Positions 44,922-53,212 of a DNA stretch of 64,000 bases are shown here, piece by piece. The stretch's first letter is position 1; each line of letters starts with the position of its first letter. Where the stretch lies: contig CAZPKH010000007.1 of the NCBI GenBank assembly GCA_964587165.1, positions 7,670 through 71,669 of the forward strand, read 5' to 3'. The notes beneath the pieces were generated by a model. It saw nothing but the letters and a program-made list of their open reading frames with translations. It had not been told where the DNA came from and searched no databases. The DNA is from CAZPKH01 sp964587165 (GTDB taxonomy: Bacteria > Bacteroidota > Bacteroidia > Bacteroidales > Muribaculaceae). The position numbers were made by a program, and so were the translations under genes.

Positions 44922-45476
44922 TCAGGAGAGCCGCGTCATGTGGTAGCCCAATGAATTAAGCTCGACAGCCGCGCCGAAATAATACAACTGGTGCAGGGTG
45001 CGCACGTATGCATTGAAAGCCATGGGAGTGCCGGGCTCGAACCCTTCACGTATGAGCAAGCGGTGAGCCAGTTGAGCAGTGTCGGCCACCGACTGCGACA
45101 CCCGCTGCTCCTGCTCGGGATTGAGTTTCAGGACCTCCTGACACACATAGTCGTCCATATTGTCGTATCCGCGGCGGTCGCGAAGCAGAGTGTACAGGTC
45201 GTCGAAGCGCGAATACATCTCCCAGTCCTCGTCCCAAAACCGTGCTACGGCCATTCCGATGAACATCATCCATCCGAGCGAAACTGTGGGATAGTTTGCA
45301 AATTCGCGCACTCCGTCGTGCAGATACGACATGCAGATACCCTCCCAACGGTCGAGAATGTCGGGGGCATCCGGCAGGATATCATCAATAGCATGCCGGT
45401 CTATCAGATACTTGGCCAAACGCTCATGAAGCGTTGATTCATATTTGGAGAGATACTCCTCTTCTGTAGTTGTCAT
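44922..45476 (-). CDS. Conserved hypothetical protein
   Basis: I do not recognise the family. From the ATG at 45476 the protein has 184 residues, is mostly helical and soluble, with many Trp/Tyr/Asp pairs (VARFWDEDWEMYSRFDDLYTLL) and the phrase NPEQEQRVSQSVADTAQLAHRLLIREGFEPGT. It has no signal peptide or membrane helix. Neighbouring ATG codons at 45482 and 45566 are alternatives; the longer one would run into the hairpin region. It precedes the flavodoxin gene. Confidence 0.7.
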   Translation of the reverse strand: MTTTEEEYLSKYESTLHERLAKYLIDRHAIDDILPDAPDILDRWEGICMSYLHDGVREFANYPTVSLGWMMFIGMAVARFWDEDWEMYSRFDDLYTLLRDRRGYDNMDDYVCQEVLKLNPEQEQRVSQSVADTAQLAHRLLIREGFEPGTPMAFNAYVRTLHQLYYFGAAVELNSLGYHMTRLS

Positions 45477-45493
45477 AATCATGAATAATAATA

Positions 45494-45517
45494 CTCCGGC
45501 ACTAAGCCGTGCCGGAG
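45494..45517 (-). terminator. Terminator downstream of the bile-salt-hydrolase-like gene
   Basis: A perfect 9-bp stem CTCCGGCAC/GTGCCGGAG with a 6-base loop, followed on the minus strand by TATTATTATT. Confidence 0.65.
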
Positions 45518-45537
45518 AAAAACTGTTAGAAAGTATA

Positions 45538-46605
45538 TCAATATGCCGGAGTGAACGGCGCTGCACGATGCAGCGATTTGTTCTGGTCGCCCACGGCTAA
45601 ATTCATCTTGTCGACATCGATCTTGAGCACGGGCGCGCCTTTCGACAGATTCACCTTGTTGAGATCGACGTACCACAGACCGGAAGAAACTACCGGATTG
45701 AAGTAGTAGCGACGGTCGCGCAGGTTTGACAGCGAGCGCCACTGTGTCATCGACACGTTAGGTTCGCCCAAGTCAGCAAGAGTATAGTCGTAAGGCACAC
45801 AGCAGTTGTTGAGGCAGCTCAGGGCTATCGTAGCACCAAGGTCGGCATCAGCGGTTTTGCCTACATGCTTTGCGAAATATGTGCCGCGCACGCAGCGGTC
45901 AGGGCTCGAAACAGTACCCGGGAGCATATTCTTGCCACCTTTGGCCTCCCAATAATCTATGATGGCGCGCATCGACGGCCACGTCGGGTCATTGGTCATA
46001 CAAGGGTATACGGCGGTGTCGACATCGTATATATTCATGTTGCCGTCGGTGTACTCGAGGATTATCGACTTACCGCTCTCGTCGGTTATCTCCCAGTGGA
46101 GAGTTGATGTAGTGCCACCGTCGAATTTTGCACCTCCCAGCGAGAACTTGGTATTCTCAAGCAGATCACGGGCCTCGGCTGTGGTCGCGCAGTTGTCGAG
46201 TATCCATGCCGGGAACATTGCGAGCGACATCGGCGGAAATTTGTCGTTCTCACTGTTTGTGTATACGGTACCTTTGCAAAAAAGGCCGTTCACCACAAGG
46301 CCACATTCGTTCATTCCCTCGGTCACACCCGCATCGTAGCCCACGGCATAGACCGCGCCGTATTTGGATGTCCATCGAATAGCATCGGGGAGATCTGAAC
46401 TCTCCTTTTCCATACCGCGCGGATAAACATAAACATTGGTGGGTATTGGAGTTTTCCAGTCCAACGAACGAGCCACCACATAAAGCGAATCATTGCCGGT
46501 ATAGACTATACGGGTACATGCATCAGCGGTATCGGCGCTTGCAGCTGCCACCACTGCCAGCCCGAGACCCAGACCGCGAAGGGTATTTCTCAGAGTCATC
46601 TTCAT
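45538..46605 (-). CDS. Choloylglycine hydrolase/penicillin V acylase family enzyme (secreted)
   Basis: The enzyme is of the Ntn-hydrolase linear-amide type. A signal peptide ends in ADA before Cys30, so cleavage would expose the catalytic Cys as the N-terminus, as required. The other active-site residues fit: R46 and D49 in ARSLDW, N106 in VVNGLF, N205 in MTNDPTW and R240 in SSPDRCVRG. This pattern fits bile salt hydrolase (Cys2, Arg18, Asp21, Asn175, Arg228) as well as related acylases; substrate is unproven. The start at 46605 gives a normal signal peptide. 355 residues. Confidence 0.9.
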   Translation of the reverse strand: MKMTLRNTLRGLGLGLAVVAAASADTADACTRIVYTGNDSLYVVARSLDWKTPIPTNVYVYPRGMEKESSDLPDAIRWTSKYGAVYAVGYDAGVTEGMNECGLVVNGLFCKGTVYTNSENDKFPPMSLAMFPAWILDNCATTAEARDLLENTKFSLGGAKFDGGTTSTLHWEITDESGKSIILEYTDGNMNIYDVDTAVYPCMTNDPTWPSMRAIIDYWEAKGGKNMLPGTVSSPDRCVRGTYFAKHVGKTADADLGATIALSCLNNCCVPYDYTLADLGEPNVSMTQWRSLSNLRDRRYYFNPVVSSGLWYVDLNKVNLSKGAPVLKIDVDKMNLAVGDQNKSLHRAAPFTPAY

Positions 46606-46709
46606 AATTTTGATAGTTTGAAATTGTTTGATCATTTATAACATTGAAACAAACCGAAGGGCGAGATGTTCACCGTTGAACAGATTTAGGACAAAAATTG
46701 TTATACAGT

Positions 46710-46717
46710 CAAATTTA
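46710..46717 (-). promoter_or_regulatory. Possible -7 box of the bile-salt-hydrolase-like gene
   Basis: On the minus strand this reads TAAATTTG, about 105 bases before the ATG at 46605, in the divergent gap with the DUF4136-type gene. The nearest TTTG is only 15 bases upstream, so support is modest. Confidence 0.4.
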
Positions 46718-46747
46718 TGTTCAAAATCACCTCAAACTCGTATAATC

Positions 46748-47419
46748 ATGAAGAAATACTTCACTTTGGCCGTTTTGGCAGTGCTTCTCAGCCTCACCGG
46801 GTGTAGCCCCTACACACTGGTAAGCAGCGAAGTGTACAACAATGCCGATCTTGCCCAATACCACACGTTCCGTCTCGTCACCCCCGCCGACGGAAAGCTC
46901 CCTCCCGGCATGGAGATGGTGACATATTATAATATCGCTGCCGCTATCCGCGAGCAGCTCGTAGAGCGTGGCTTTACCGAAGATCCGCAGTCGCCGCTCC
47001 TGGTGAACATAGGCCTTACCGTCAAAAAAGATCTGGTGACAACTCCCGTCACTCAATTCGTACCGACAGGCCCGGCATGGGGACCGCTCCCGCCGCCTCC
47101 TCCATTGCCACGTCCGGGCGGACCGCTTGGGCCTCCCCCTGTAGTAAACGGTGTGACACCCTACTTCATGTATCCGCGCGCTTATTATTGGCCAGAGAAC
47201 TATACTACCGTGACAAACTATGTCACAAACCTCTACCGCGAGGGTGTGCTGACGATAGATTTTGTAGACATTAAGAAGATGGAGCCCGTATACTCCGCTT
47301 CAGTAGCTACAATACTCGACAATGGCGACTCACAGCTGCGAAACCTCTCGGGCATAGCAGATGCAGTCAAGGTGCTTTTCTCAAAGTTCCCTGTACCGAT
47401 GATAGTCAACAAAAAGTAG
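46748..47419 (+). CDS. DUF4136-type lipoprotein
   Basis: This is a 223-residue lipoprotein with lipobox LLSLTGC (Cys19). The mature part starts with the DUF4136 pattern YNNADLAQYHTFRLV, then NIAAAIREQLVERGFTED (about 71-88), an unusually long Pro-rich insert (about 112-140, LPPPPPLPRPGGPLGPPP), and a beta-rich end. Members are outer-membrane associated with unknown function. The ATG at 46748 is preferred because it gives the lipobox. Its 3' end overlaps that of the convergent folC by 14 bases. Confidence 0.82.
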   Translation: MKKYFTLAVLAVLLSLTGCSPYTLVSSEVYNNADLAQYHTFRLVTPADGKLPPGMEMVTYYNIAAAIREQLVERGFTEDPQSPLLVNIGLTVKKDLVTTPVTQFVPTGPAWGPLPPPPPLPRPGGPLGPPPVVNGVTPYFMYPRAYYWPENYTTVTNYVTNLYREGVLTIDFVDIKKMEPVYSASVATILDNGDSQLRNLSGIADAVKVLFSKFPVPMIVNKK

Positions 47420-48635
47420 ATTCAAGCCACTCTCCTATAAGATAATTACTGCCGCCGACGAATATCAACGATTCGTCGGTGGCTGTTTTTTGAGCTGCGC
47501 TCACAGCTTCCGAAACCGAATCATAACATTCTCCAACAAGACCGTGGGCTGTCGCCATCGAGCGGAGTGTGTCGGCTGAGAGAGCACGGTGATTGTGCGG
47601 CTGTGTGAAGTAGTAAGCGGCCTGACGGGGCATCATGCCGAGAATTGTGTCTACATCCTTATCGCCCACAAAACCAAGCACCACATGAGCCGAACCGGTA
47701 TGCGAGGCTATTGCCGGGCCAAGATACTGCCATGCGCCGGGGTTGTGGCCGGTATCATATACTGTCAGCGGCGTTTCGCTCACTACAGTCCACCTCCCAC
47801 GCAAACCGGTGAGTCGCGACACATTTGCCACTCCTTCCGCGGCAGCTTCAGCCGAAATATCGTACCCTTGGGTGCGAAGCACGTTGACAGCAGCCGCCAC
47901 GGTCGAGCGATTCTGTGTCTGCCAGGGCTGTTCGCCTTCGATAGCCTCAAGCAAAGGGGCGACAATAAGAGGAGCGTCGACTTTGCGCGCCTTTTGCTCA
48001 AACAGATCAAGCACTCCGGGCTGTTGTACCGGACCCAATACGACAGGGACGCACGACTTGATAATACCGGCCTTCTCTGCAGCGATAGCCTCTACGGTAT
48101 CGCCCAGCAGATCAGTGTGATCGAGCGACACATTTGTGATCACAGAAAGTGTCGGAGTGATAATATTGGTAGTGTCAAGCCGACCGCCGAGGCCCGTCTC
48201 GATCACAGCCACATCCACCAGGCTTGCGGCAAAGTAGTCGAAAGCCATAATGGTGGTCAGCTCAAAGAAAGTAGGGCGAAGGGCTCTGCACTCCGGTGAT
48301 TCCACAAAAAAATCATCTACAAAACGCACCACATACTCCTGCGGTATCATCTCTCCGTTCACACGGATACGCTCGCGGAAGTCAACTAAATGCGGCGACG
48401 TGTACAGCCCCGTATTATATCCGGCAGATGCCAGGGTCGCGGCAAGCATTGATGAGGTCGATCCTTTACCGTTTGTCCCCGCCACATGTATCGTGGGGTA
48501 GCGTCGCTGAGGGTTTCCGGCAAGCTCAGCGAGCCGGCATGAAGTTTCAAGTCCGGGTTTATACCCTGACACACCCGATCGTTCGAAAGCCGGAAGCCGG
48601 CTGAACAGCAGTTCGGTAGTCTCTTTATAGGTCAT
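47406..48635 (-). CDS. folC: Bifunctional dihydrofolate/folylpolyglutamate synthase FolC
   Basis: FolC adds glutamate to dihydropteroate and folates. The 409-residue protein is Mur-ligase-like: VAGTNGKGSTSSML (about 44-57) P-loop, ETGLGGRLDTTN (about 133-144) and SLDHTDLLG, and a C-terminal domain with TGLRGRW near 269 and YDTGHNPGAW near 287. The start at 48635 lies 11 bases after the chromate transporter stop and matches the family; the longer frame to 48740 runs into that gene. Confidence 0.94.
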   Translation of the reverse strand: MTYKETTELLFSRLPAFERSGVSGYKPGLETSCRLAELAGNPQRRYPTIHVAGTNGKGSTSSMLAATLASAGYNTGLYTSPHLVDFRERIRVNGEMIPQEYVVRFVDDFFVESPECRALRPTFFELTTIMAFDYFAASLVDVAVIETGLGGRLDTTNIITPTLSVITNVSLDHTDLLGDTVEAIAAEKAGIIKSCVPVVLGPVQQPGVLDLFEQKARKVDAPLIVAPLLEAIEGEQPWQTQNRSTVAAAVNVLRTQGYDISAEAAAEGVANVSRLTGLRGRWTVVSETPLTVYDTGHNPGAWQYLGPAIASHTGSAHVVLGFVGDKDVDTILGMMPRQAAYYFTQPHNHRALSADTLRSMATAHGLVGECYDSVSEAVSAAQKTATDESLIFVGGSNYLIGEWLESTFC

Positions 48636-48646
48636 AATGACAAGCT

Positions 48647-49216
48647 CTAAAAAACGAAATAGCCTAACACTCCCATAGCTACTATTATAAAGATAGGATG
48701 CAGGCGCGTGAACTTGGCGAGGAGAAAAGAAACAACGCAAATTGCTATCGACCAGACGACATCATGACGGTCAGTGCCGAAATTATCGCTGTTCATCAGC
48801 AGCAGTGCTGCCGCTGCGATAAGACCCGGCACTACAGGACGCAATCCGCGGAACATACCTTGTATGAATGCACTCTCGCGGTGGTGTTCGATATATTTAC
48901 TGGCAGTTATTACCATGACAAACGACGGTATCACGACAACCAGAGTGCATATCAGCGACCCGACAATGCCCCAGAGCACCGGCGAGCCGAGCCCCGTGTC
49001 GGTGCCTACCACGTATCCTATATAAGTAGCCGAATTGATACCTATCGGGCCGGGGGTCATCTGCGAGATAGCCACGATATCAGTAAATGCAGTCGGCGTG
49101 ATCCAACCGTTGCCCACGATCTCGCGTTCGATAAGCGAAAGCATTGCATATCCGCCACCGAATCCGAAGAGACCGATCTTGAAATAGCTCCAGGCGAGTT
49201 TTAGAAAAGTAGTCAT
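48647..49216 (-). CDS. Chromate transporter, subunit B (half-size ChrA)
   Basis: This is a 189-residue protein with about 5-6 membrane helices, opening with the CHR signature FFKIGLFGFGGGYAMLSLIEREIV-type (seen in part) and MTPGPIGINSATYIGYV near 53-69. Small CHR proteins work as pairs to export chromate or similar oxyanions. It overlaps its partner by 4 bases and is followed by folC after 11 bases. Confidence 0.88.
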   Translation of the reverse strand: MTTFLKLAWSYFKIGLFGFGGGYAMLSLIEREIVGNGWITPTAFTDIVAISQMTPGPIGINSATYIGYVVGTDTGLGSPVLWGIVGSLICTLVVVIPSFVMVITASKYIEHHRESAFIQGMFRGLRPVVPGLIAAAALLLMNSDNFGTDRHDVVWSIAICVVSFLLAKFTRLHPIFIIVAMGVLGYFVF

Positions 49217-49773
49217 GTGCGGCGTGATTTACGTACTTCGCAGGTTTGAACCCACCATCCGGTGATTATTGCAAGCACGATATATATAATAGGATTTGAA
49301 GCAACCGGCAGACGCGACCACACCAAAAGAGCCACCGCCACAGGGATCACCGCCGTGCGCCAGGTGAGCCGGGCCGCCTTAGCCGAGCTCAGCACCGGGG
49401 CAACGATCAGAGCAACCACACACGGGCGAATACCTTTGAAAATCGCAGCAAGCGTGTGATTGCTCTTGATGACGTGGGGATTAAGAAAGATCGCGATAGC
49501 AAGTATCATCAAAAACGACGGAAGCACAGCTCCCAAAGCCGACACCACACTACCGCGCAGTCCGCGCAGCTTCAGTCCGACGGATACGGCAATATTTACG
49601 GCAATAACACCCGGTAGAGCTTGCGCCACACCGAGGCAGTCGTAAAACTCCTCGCGGCTCATCCAGTGTCGACGATCCACAATCTCGCGTTCGATCAGCG
49701 AAATCATAGCCCAGCCGCCCCCGAAAGTGAAAGCCCCGATCTTGAAAAACGTAAAGAACAATTTCAGATTCAT
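49213..49773 (-). CDS. Chromate transporter, subunit A (half-size ChrA)
   Basis: This 186-residue partner has the N-terminal FFTFFKIGAFTFGGGWAMIS motif (about 7-25), GVAQALPGVIAVNIAVSVG near 48-66 and hydrophobic helices to the end. The two-gene architecture and 4-base overlap fit the short-chain CHR family, which needs both halves; the native ion is unknown. Its promoter is TTTG-N19-TAACTTTG at 49847-49877. Confidence 0.88.
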   Translation of the reverse strand: MNLKLFFTFFKIGAFTFGGGWAMISLIEREIVDRRHWMSREEFYDCLGVAQALPGVIAVNIAVSVGLKLRGLRGSVVSALGAVLPSFLMILAIAIFLNPHVIKSNHTLAAIFKGIRPCVVALIVAPVLSSAKAARLTWRTAVIPVAVALLVWSRLPVASNPIIYIVLAIITGWWVQTCEVRKSRRT

Positions 49774-49846
49774 ATAACAATCTCAGAACCTGTCAGATAA
49801 ATGCGTAATGATAAATTCGCACTGCTTAGGTCAACATCTCCGCCCC

Positions 49847-49877
49847 CAAAGTTACAAAAATGCTCAATTCCCTCAAA
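49847..49877 (-). promoter_or_regulatory. Promoter of the chromate transporter-folC unit
   Basis: On the minus strand this is TTTG (49874-49877), 19 bases, TAACTTTG (49847-49854), with a ~70-base leader before the ATG at 49773. Confidence 0.78.
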
Positions 49878-49943
49878 CAAATCTCGACCTAAATCACACC
49901 AGTACGTTAGAGCCCTTTTTGCGGAAAAGTCAGCGATTACGAA

Positions 49944-50309
49944 TTACGGAATAAAAAGTTTGCAGCCACTTAGCTGAGCAGCTATTTCAGTCAGGTCTAT
50001 CGGAACATTTACTTGTTGACCATTGACAGTGAGTGTGACAGAGGTATTGTTGAATACCGTCATTTTCTTGAATGTCATGGTTATTGACATCTTATTCCCC
50101 TCTTGAGTAGTGACCATAGAGGTTGCATCGTATGTTTTACCATCATTATTAAACTTGGCACAACAAGTTTCTGACCCTGATTTGAAATTGTCATCTACAA
50201 TTACAATAGAGGTCTTACCGTCATTGTTATCCAAACTCTTGAACTTGAATTGCGCATTTGCATTACATGCAAAAACTGCACAAATAATCAGAAAACAGAT
50301 TTGCTTCAT
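49944..50309 (-). CDS. Small secreted protein of unknown family
   Basis: The 121-residue product has a signal peptide (MKQICFLIICAVFACNANAQ, cleavage after NANA). The mature ~101 residues are predicted beta-rich with many Asn, Asp, Ser, Thr and Lys and three Cys (two adjacent in ETCCAKF, one near the C-terminus). The gene is visibly more AT-rich than its neighbours, suggesting later acquisition. Upstream lies a TTAATTTG box and, 22 bases further, the palindrome TCAACATATGTTGA found again before the gene at 57136. No known family was recognised. Confidence 0.75.
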   Translation of the reverse strand: MKQICFLIICAVFACNANAQFKFKSLDNNDGKTSIVIVDDNFKSGSETCCAKFNNDGKTYDATSMVTTQEGNKMSITMTFKKMTVFNNTSVTLTVNGQQVNVPIDLTEIAAQLSGCKLFIP

Positions 50310-50328
50310 AATGAAAGATATTAGAGCA

Positions 50329-50336
50329 CAAATTAA
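50329..50336 (-). promoter_or_regulatory. -7-like box of the small secreted protein gene
   Basis: On the minus strand this reads TTAATTTG, one mismatch to TAnnTTTG, 20-27 bases before the ATG. The position relative to the start and to the palindrome is almost the same as at 58471-58478. Confidence 0.5.
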
Positions 50337-50358
50337 ACAATAATTCAGTAATTATTCA

Positions 50359-50372
50359 TCAACATATGTTGA
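50359..50372. promoter_or_regulatory. Perfect 14-base palindrome, candidate operator (copy 1)
   Basis: TCAACATATGTTGA lies 22 bases upstream of the -7-like box of the minus-strand secreted-protein gene, at the place of a -33 element. An identical copy with the same spacing lies at 58501-58514. This suggests binding by a dimeric regulator, which remains inference. Confidence 0.6.
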
Positions 50373-50461
50373 GAATTGAGAATAATCCATTAATCCTTTG
50401 GCGTTTTCTCTTTACGGAAAATCGGAAGCACACACCATCATGGGTGAGCCTCCGGGCAGAG

Positions 50462-50493
50462 TTTGAGAAATAGGAGGAATTTTTGTACCTTTG
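50462..50493 (+). promoter_or_regulatory. Promoter of ruvX operon giving an almost leaderless mRNA
   Basis: TTTG (50462-50465), 20 bases, TACCTTTG (50486-50493). The ruvX ATG at 50502 is only 8 bases after the box, so transcription should begin on or a few bases before the start codon. Confidence 0.8.
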
Positions 50494-50501
50494 CAGGGAA
50501 T

Positions 50502-50939
50502 ATGAACGGTAAACGACTTATCGCTATCGACTACGGACGCCGCCGGTGTGGCATTGCCGCGACTGACACTCTGCAGATCGTGGCCTCGGGCCTTACGACG
50601 GTGCCTACCTCCGAACTCGTCGAGTGGGTGATCAGATATGTGAACTCTGAGCCGGTGGAGGCTATCGTGGTGGGCGAGCCGCGCGATATGCACGGCAATC
50701 CGTCGGAGTCCACGCGCTATATCACCCCGGGTATAAACAGGCTGCGCAAGCTGCTCCCTGCCGAGATTAGCATTGTGCGCTTCGACGAGCGATTTACATC
50801 GGTACTGGCCCACCGCGCGATGATCGACGGAGGCATGCGCCGCATGGCACGCCGCGACAAAGCCATCGTCGACGAGATTTCGGCTACCATAATTCTGAAC
50901 GACTATCTGGAAAGCCGCCGCATGGCAGCCAATAAATAG
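50502..50939 (+). CDS. ruvX: Holliday-junction resolvase-like/pre-16S rRNA nuclease YqgF
   Basis: The 145-residue RNase H-fold protein has the motif RLIAIDYGRRRCGIA (about 4-18) with the catalytic Asp, VVGEPRDMHGNPSES (about 63-77) and FDERFTS near 100. YqgF finishes 16S rRNA 5' processing in E. coli. The ATG at 50502 is chosen over a frame extending into the promoter. It leads a translation/replication run: def (19 bases later), ettA, dnaG. Confidence 0.93.
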   Translation: MNGKRLIAIDYGRRRCGIAATDTLQIVASGLTTVPTSELVEWVIRYVNSEPVEAIVVGEPRDMHGNPSESTRYITPGINRLRKLLPAEISIVRFDERFTSVLAHRAMIDGGMRRMARRDKAIVDEISATIILNDYLESRRMAANK

Positions 50940-50958
50940 ATTACAATAGCTACTTAAC

Positions 50959-51522
50959 ATGAAACTTCCTGTATATCTTTACGGACACCCCGTGCTCCGA
51001 AACCAATCGCACGACATCACACCTGACTACCCTGAGCTGAAGAAACTTGTGGCCGACATGTTTGAGACAATGTACGCCTCCGAAGGGATCGGCCTTGCAG
51101 CTCCGCAGATAGGCCGCAACGACCGTATCGTGGTGATCGACGCTACGCCGCTTGCCGACGAATTTCCGGAATGCAACCGTAAATTCGCCCTGATCAATCC
51201 GCAGGTAGAGGTGCTCGACGGCGAGACTGTGAGCCGCTCCGAGGGGTGTCTTTCCGTTCCCGGTCTGTCGGAGAATGTGCCCCGCGTGGAGCATATCCGC
51301 CTGACATGGAAGGATGAGGATTTCAACGATCATCAGGAGGAGTTCAGCGGATTCATGGCACGCGCCATACAGCATGAGTGCGATCATCTGGAGGGTAAGA
51401 TCTATATCGACCATATCTCGATGATTCGCAAGCAGCTGATACGCGGTAAACTCCACAATATCGCCGAGGGAAAAGTGCGCACCTCCTACCCTGTCAAGAG
51501 CGCACCCAAAAAACGTAAATAA
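50959..51522 (+). CDS. def: Peptide deformylase
   Basis: Def removes the formyl group from nascent chains. The 187-residue protein has all three motifs: GIGLAAPQ (43-50), EGCLS (95-99) with metal ligand Cys97, and QHECDHLEG with His139 and His143. It carries a short basic tail. It follows ruvX by 19 bases and precedes ettA by 3. Confidence 0.97.
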   Translation: MKLPVYLYGHPVLRNQSHDITPDYPELKKLVADMFETMYASEGIGLAAPQIGRNDRIVVIDATPLADEFPECNRKFALINPQVEVLDGETVSRSEGCLSVPGLSENVPRVEHIRLTWKDEDFNDHQEEFSGFMARAIQHECDHLEGKIYIDHISMIRKQLIRGKLHNIAEGKVRTSYPVKSAPKKRK

Positions 51523-51525
51523 AGT

Positions 51526-53211
51526 ATGGCTGACGATAAGAAAATCATATTTTCGATGGTGGGTGTAAGCAAGATCTACCCCCCGCAGAAACAAGTACTC
51601 AAAGATATATACCTGTCGTTTTTCTATGGTGCCAAGATAGGCATCATCGGTCTTAACGGTTCAGGTAAGTCATCGCTTCTCAAGATCATAGCCGGTATCG
51701 ACAAAGATTATCAGGGCGAAGTGGTCTTTTCGCCGGGTTACACCGTGGGGTATCTGGAGCAGGAGCCGCAGCTCGATCCCGACAAGACTGTGCTCGAAGT
51801 GGTGCGCGAGGGTGTTCAGCCCGTCATGGATCTTCTTGCCGAGTTCGATAAGGTGAACGAAGCTTTCGGCGATCCGGAAGTGCTCGACGATCCCGACAAA
51901 ATGGATGCTTTGATAGCACGCCAGGCTGAGCTGCAGGACAAGCTCGACGCTGCCGACGCATGGAATATCGACTCTAAGCTCGAACGCGCTATGGACGCGC
52001 TGATGTGTCCGCCCGACGATCAGAAGATCGCAACTCTGTCGGGTGGCGAGCGTCGTCGCGTGGCTCTTTGCCGCCTGCTGCTTCAGCAGCCCGACGTGCT
52101 GCTGCTCGACGAGCCTACCAACCACCTCGACGCAGAGTCGATCGACTGGCTTGAGCAACATCTGCGTCAATACCCCGGCACTGTGATAGCTATTACGCAC
52201 GACCGCTATTTCCTAGACCATGTAGCCGGATGGATACTTGAGCTCGACCGCGGCGAAGGGATACCTTGGAAAGGCAACTACTCGTCATGGCTCGATCAAA
52301 AGACAAAACGCATGGCTATGGAGGAGAAGCAGGCCAGCAAGCGCCGCAAGACACTTGAACGCGAGCTTGAATGGGTGCGCATGGCTCCGAAAGCCCGTCA
52401 GGCTAAAGGAAAAGCCCGACTGTCGTCGTACGACCGTCTGCTCAACGAAGATCAGAAACAGCGCGAGGAGCGGCTTGAGATATTCATACCGAACGGTCCA
52501 CGCCTCGGCAACAAGGTGATCGAAGCTACCGGGCTTGCCAAGGCATACGGCACAAAGCAGCTTTTCAAGGACCTCAACTTCATGCTGCCGCCCAACGGAA
52601 TAGTCGGTGTGATAGGTCCCAACGGCGCTGGCAAGACGACACTTTTCCGCCTCATTATGGGTCAGGAGCAGCCGGATGCGGGCTCATTTGAGGTAGGCGA
52701 GACGGCCAAGATAGCATACGTGGATCAGCGCCACCACGACCTGCTGCCCGAACGCACTGTATATGAGGTGATATCGCAAGGTGTAGAATCGTTCCGTATG
52801 GGTGGGCGCGATGTGAACGCCCGGGCTTATCTGTCGCGATTCAACTTCACTGGCGCAGATCAGGAAAAGAAGATAGCCGTGCTGTCGGGTGGCGAGCGAA
52901 ACCGTCTGCACCTTGCCATGGCTCTGAAAGAGGAGGGAAATGTACTCTTGCTCGACGAGCCTACCAACGATATTGACGTAAACACCCTGCGCGCACTTGA
53001 GGAGGGTCTTGAAGATTTCGCCGGGTGCGCCGTTGTAGTGAGCCACGACCGCTGGTTCCTCGACCGCATCTGCACCCACATACTCTCGTTTGAGGGCGAC
53101 GGCAAGGTGGTGTTCTACGAAGGATCTTATTCCGACTACGAAGATTATAAACGCGCACAGAACGGAGGTAAAGAGCCGCCGCGACGTCGCTACCGCCGAC
53201 TGATGGACTGA
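51526..53211 (+). CDS. ettA: Energy-dependent translational throttle protein EttA (ABC-F)
   Basis: The 561-residue ABC-F ATPase binds the ribosomal E site and gates entry into elongation according to energy state. It has two ABC domains: Walker A GLNGSGKS (42-49) with LSGGERRRVALCRLL and DEPTNHLDAESIDWL, and a second set with GPNGAGKTT near 365, LSGGERNRLHLA and DEPTNDIDV, joined by the basic PtIM linker (about 255-315). No membrane part is present. It starts 3 bases after def and ends one base before dnaG. Confidence 0.96.
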   Translation: MADDKKIIFSMVGVSKIYPPQKQVLKDIYLSFFYGAKIGIIGLNGSGKSSLLKIIAGIDKDYQGEVVFSPGYTVGYLEQEPQLDPDKTVLEVVREGVQPVMDLLAEFDKVNEAFGDPEVLDDPDKMDALIARQAELQDKLDAADAWNIDSKLERAMDALMCPPDDQKIATLSGGERRRVALCRLLLQQPDVLLLDEPTNHLDAESIDWLEQHLRQYPGTVIAITHDRYFLDHVAGWILELDRGEGIPWKGNYSSWLDQKTKRMAMEEKQASKRRKTLERELEWVRMAPKARQAKGKARLSSYDRLLNEDQKQREERLEIFIPNGPRLGNKVIEATGLAKAYGTKQLFKDLNFMLPPNGIVGVIGPNGAGKTTLFRLIMGQEQPDAGSFEVGETAKIAYVDQRHHDLLPERTVYEVISQGVESFRMGGRDVNARAYLSRFNFTGADQEKKIAVLSGGERNRLHLAMALKEEGNVLLLDEPTNDIDVNTLRALEEGLEDFAGCAVVVSHDRWFLDRICTHILSFEGDGKVVFYEGSYSDYEDYKRAQNGGKEPPRRRYRRLMD

Positions 53212-53212
53212 C

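Larger units (their letters stand above)
50310..50461. other. Intergenic region without further genes
   Basis: Apart from the promoter and palindrome noted, this AT-rich stretch between the secreted-protein gene and the ruvX promoter shows no convincing reading frame, RNA gene or hairpin. Confidence 0.5.
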
